Source of the DNA: an uncultured Clostridia bacterium | Lineage (GTDB): Bacteria > Bacillota > Clostridia > Oscillospirales > Ruminococcaceae | DNA length: 5,648 bases | Assembly (NCBI GenBank): GCA_937893735.1 | Contig: CALBGD010000134.1 | Location: 1-5,648 of the forward strand | Direction of reading: 5' to 3' | In this document: in pieces, positions 4,673 to 5,648 of the stretch | Position numbering within the stretch: the first letter of the stretch is position 1 | How the letters are laid out: each line of letters begins with the position of its first letter | The notes under the pieces: generated by a model | Seen by the model: only the letters and a program-made list of their open reading frames with translations | What the model was told of the DNA's origin: nothing | Databases searched by the model: none | Program-made: the position numbers and the translations under genes

Positions 4673-5629
4673 TCAGCCTGCGGAAACTATGTTAGACCAT
4701 GAGCCGTACACTGTCTTTCCGTTTACCTTTGCATAGGGACGAATCCTGTATTTGTAGACGTTTTTCTGTGTGTTGAGCTTGGTTATGGTTTTGGTGAGCG
4801 TGTCCGCGGATTTTATGGTGCTGAGTTTGGTGTAGCTCTCTCCGTTGGTGGAGCACCATATTTCATAACCAGCGGCGCCGCTGGACTTCTTCCAGCTCAG
4901 TACAGCCTTGCTCTTGGATACCTCGTCTATCGAAATGAAAGTTTTCTTGGGGACTATCTTGAATGTAAGAGTTTTGGTGCCGGTGTAGTTTCCCTTTCCG
5001 GTGATGGTCACTGTTGCAGTGCCCATTTTGGTGTTGTTCTTGTAGGAAACGGTGTAGTCGGTGCCTTTTACGAGCTTCTTGCTGACGTCCTTGACGGTGA
5101 CTGCGGGCTTTATTGCCTTGCCGGTGTAACTCTTGTTGGATATTTTGCTGAATGTAAGAGTTGAAATATCAATATCTGAGCGTACCGTATCATAATCCAT
5201 CGTAACAGTAGATATGTACCACTGGTTATCACCGCAGAATAAGTTTTCGCCGACATTACCGATATACCCCATATAGTTTACTGCTAAATGAAGTGCATTT
5301 TTTCTAAGTTCAACAGCTATGTCAGAATCATTGCTGTAAGATAAGATTATCATAGGGCAACCCATATCGTCCATAGTTGCAATAGCCTCGTAGCTTGAAG
5401 GGTCAACCGCTGTGTTATTGACAATTGTTCCGTATACGTAACGCTGAGGTTTGCCGTTAAAATAAGCGAAGATGTGATAGGTATCATTAATGTATATATT
5501 GGCAGATAAGCTTGAATTTGAATCAAGTGAAAGAGCATTCACATAATTGTTGTAGTCATCGGCATCAAATGTAAATATTGCACTTGTATAGCCTTCTGAT
5601 GTTGTATAATAAAACTTGACACCCCACGC
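4673..5629 (-). CDS. 3' part of a secreted Ig-like/FnIII surface protein, 5' end broken or missing
   Basis: The frame is open from 5629 (318 codons), closed upstream by TGA at 5632-5630. The only possible start in its first 100 bases is GTG 5542, which has no ribosome binding site. The 29 codons before that GTG (AWGVKFYYTTSEGYTSAIFT and on) look like real protein, so the gene probably once extended further. From codon 5629, residues 1-157 are an Asn/Tyr/Asp-rich region I do not recognise. Residues about 158-226 form an Ig-like module (SYTGKAIKPAVTV, GTDYTVSYKNN, GTATVTITGKGNYTG) common in Clostridia cell-surface proteins. Residues about 230-317 form a fibronectin type III domain (VLSWKKSSGAAGYEIW, KYRIRPYAKVNGKTVYGSWS). 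No signal peptide, anchor or SLH domain is present. An extracellular binding role is inferred from the modules. It may be a frameshifted pseudogene; a one-base loss in the C run at 5622-5625 would explain it. Confidence 0.75.
   Translation of the reverse strand, partial: AWGVKFYYTTSEGYTSAIFTFDADDYNNYVNALSLDSNSSLSANIYINDTYHIFAYFNGKPQRYVYGTIVNNTAVDPSSYEAIATMDDMGCPMIILSYSNDSDIAVELRKNALHLAVNYMGYIGNVGENLFCGDNQWYISTVTMDYDTVRSDIDISTLTFSKISNKSYTGKAIKPAVTVKDVSKKLVKGTDYTVSYKNNTKMGTATVTITGKGNYTGTKTLTFKIVPKKTFISIDEVSKSKAVLSWKKSSGAAGYEIWCSTNGESYTKLSTIKSADTLTKTITKLNTQKNVYKYRIRPYAKVNGKTVYGSWSNIVSAG
4960..5162. repeat. 14-bp direct repeats flanking the Ig-like module
   Basis: TGAATGTAAGAGTT occurs at 4960-4973 and 5149-5162, 189 bases apart (63 codons, in frame). 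Both copies encode the minus-strand peptide TLTF at the end of a beta strand, once before and once after the Ig-like module. They may reflect module homology, and they would allow in-frame loss or gain of the module by recombination. Confidence 0.6.
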
Positions 5630-5644
5630 TCAAAATAATATACT
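5616..5644 (+). promoter_or_regulatory. Candidate rightward sigma-A promoter leaving the window
   Basis: TTGACA (5616-5621, perfect) is followed after exactly 17 bases by TATACT (5639-5644, 5 of 6). It points out of the right edge and overlaps the 5' end of the minus-strand surface-protein frame. This fits the idea that the surface gene is cut off here and an unrelated rightward gene begins beyond the window. The gene it would serve is not visible, and AT-rich sequence raises the chance of coincidence. Confidence 0.45.
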
Positions 5645-5648
5645 AAAA

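Noticed and set aside
1..5648. CRISPR array, tRNA, rRNA, insertion sequence or transposase
   Set aside because: No regularly spaced palindromic repeats, cloverleaf or CCA-type ends, terminal inverted repeats or transposase motifs were found by reading both strands.

Overview
The window looks like chromosomal DNA from a spore-forming, Gram-positive Clostridia member, most likely the Ruminococcus/Oscillospiraceae side of the class. This is inferred from the dipicolinate synthase pair, the AAGGAG-type ribosome binding sites, the strong hairpin-plus-T-run terminators, frequent ATA isoleucine codons, a lipoprotein with a long Ser/Thr/Glu/Ala linker, and the Ig-like/FnIII surface module typical of gut Clostridia. 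Base composition is uneven: a sampled 60-base line inside dpaA is about 72% G+C, while sampled lines in the right-hand 450 bases are about 28-35%.

Layout from left to right. (1) Positions 1-42 are the last 13 codons and stop of an unidentified gene. It overlaps by ATGA a small APH/choline-kinase-fold phosphotransferase (39-794, +), which ends at a strong terminator (851-884). (2) A converging two-gene operon on the minus strand, ppa then maf (2061 down to 932), encodes family I inorganic pyrophosphatase and a Maf nucleotide pyrophosphatase. It has its own sigma-A-type promoter (2124-2096) and terminator (925-886). (3) The divergent operon dpaA-dpaB (2219-3686, +) encodes both subunits of dipicolinate synthase. 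It is preceded by a good match to a sigma-K promoter and followed by a terminator that reads both ways. (4) A minus-strand lipoprotein gene (4498-3725) has a candidate promoter with 11-bp-spaced repeats just upstream. (5) At the right edge lies the 3' part of a minus-strand secreted surface protein (Ig-like plus FnIII). Its 5' end is broken or missing, and a promoter-like sequence points out of the window across the break.

Functional logic. Maf releases pyrophosphate from nucleoside triphosphates and Ppa hydrolyses it, so the minus-strand pair forms a plausible housekeeping unit. DpaA and DpaB together make dipicolinic acid in the mother cell for the spore core. The about 157-bp gap between ppa and dpaA therefore carries a vegetative promoter one way and a late-sporulation promoter the other way.

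The most unusual observation is the dpaA-dpaB junction. A 16-codon open frame joins the two genes with an ATGA overlap at each end and contains a strong Shine-Dalgarno sequence, while dpaB itself has no normal ribosome binding site directly upstream. No wholly new multi-gene system is evident; most genes belong to known families.
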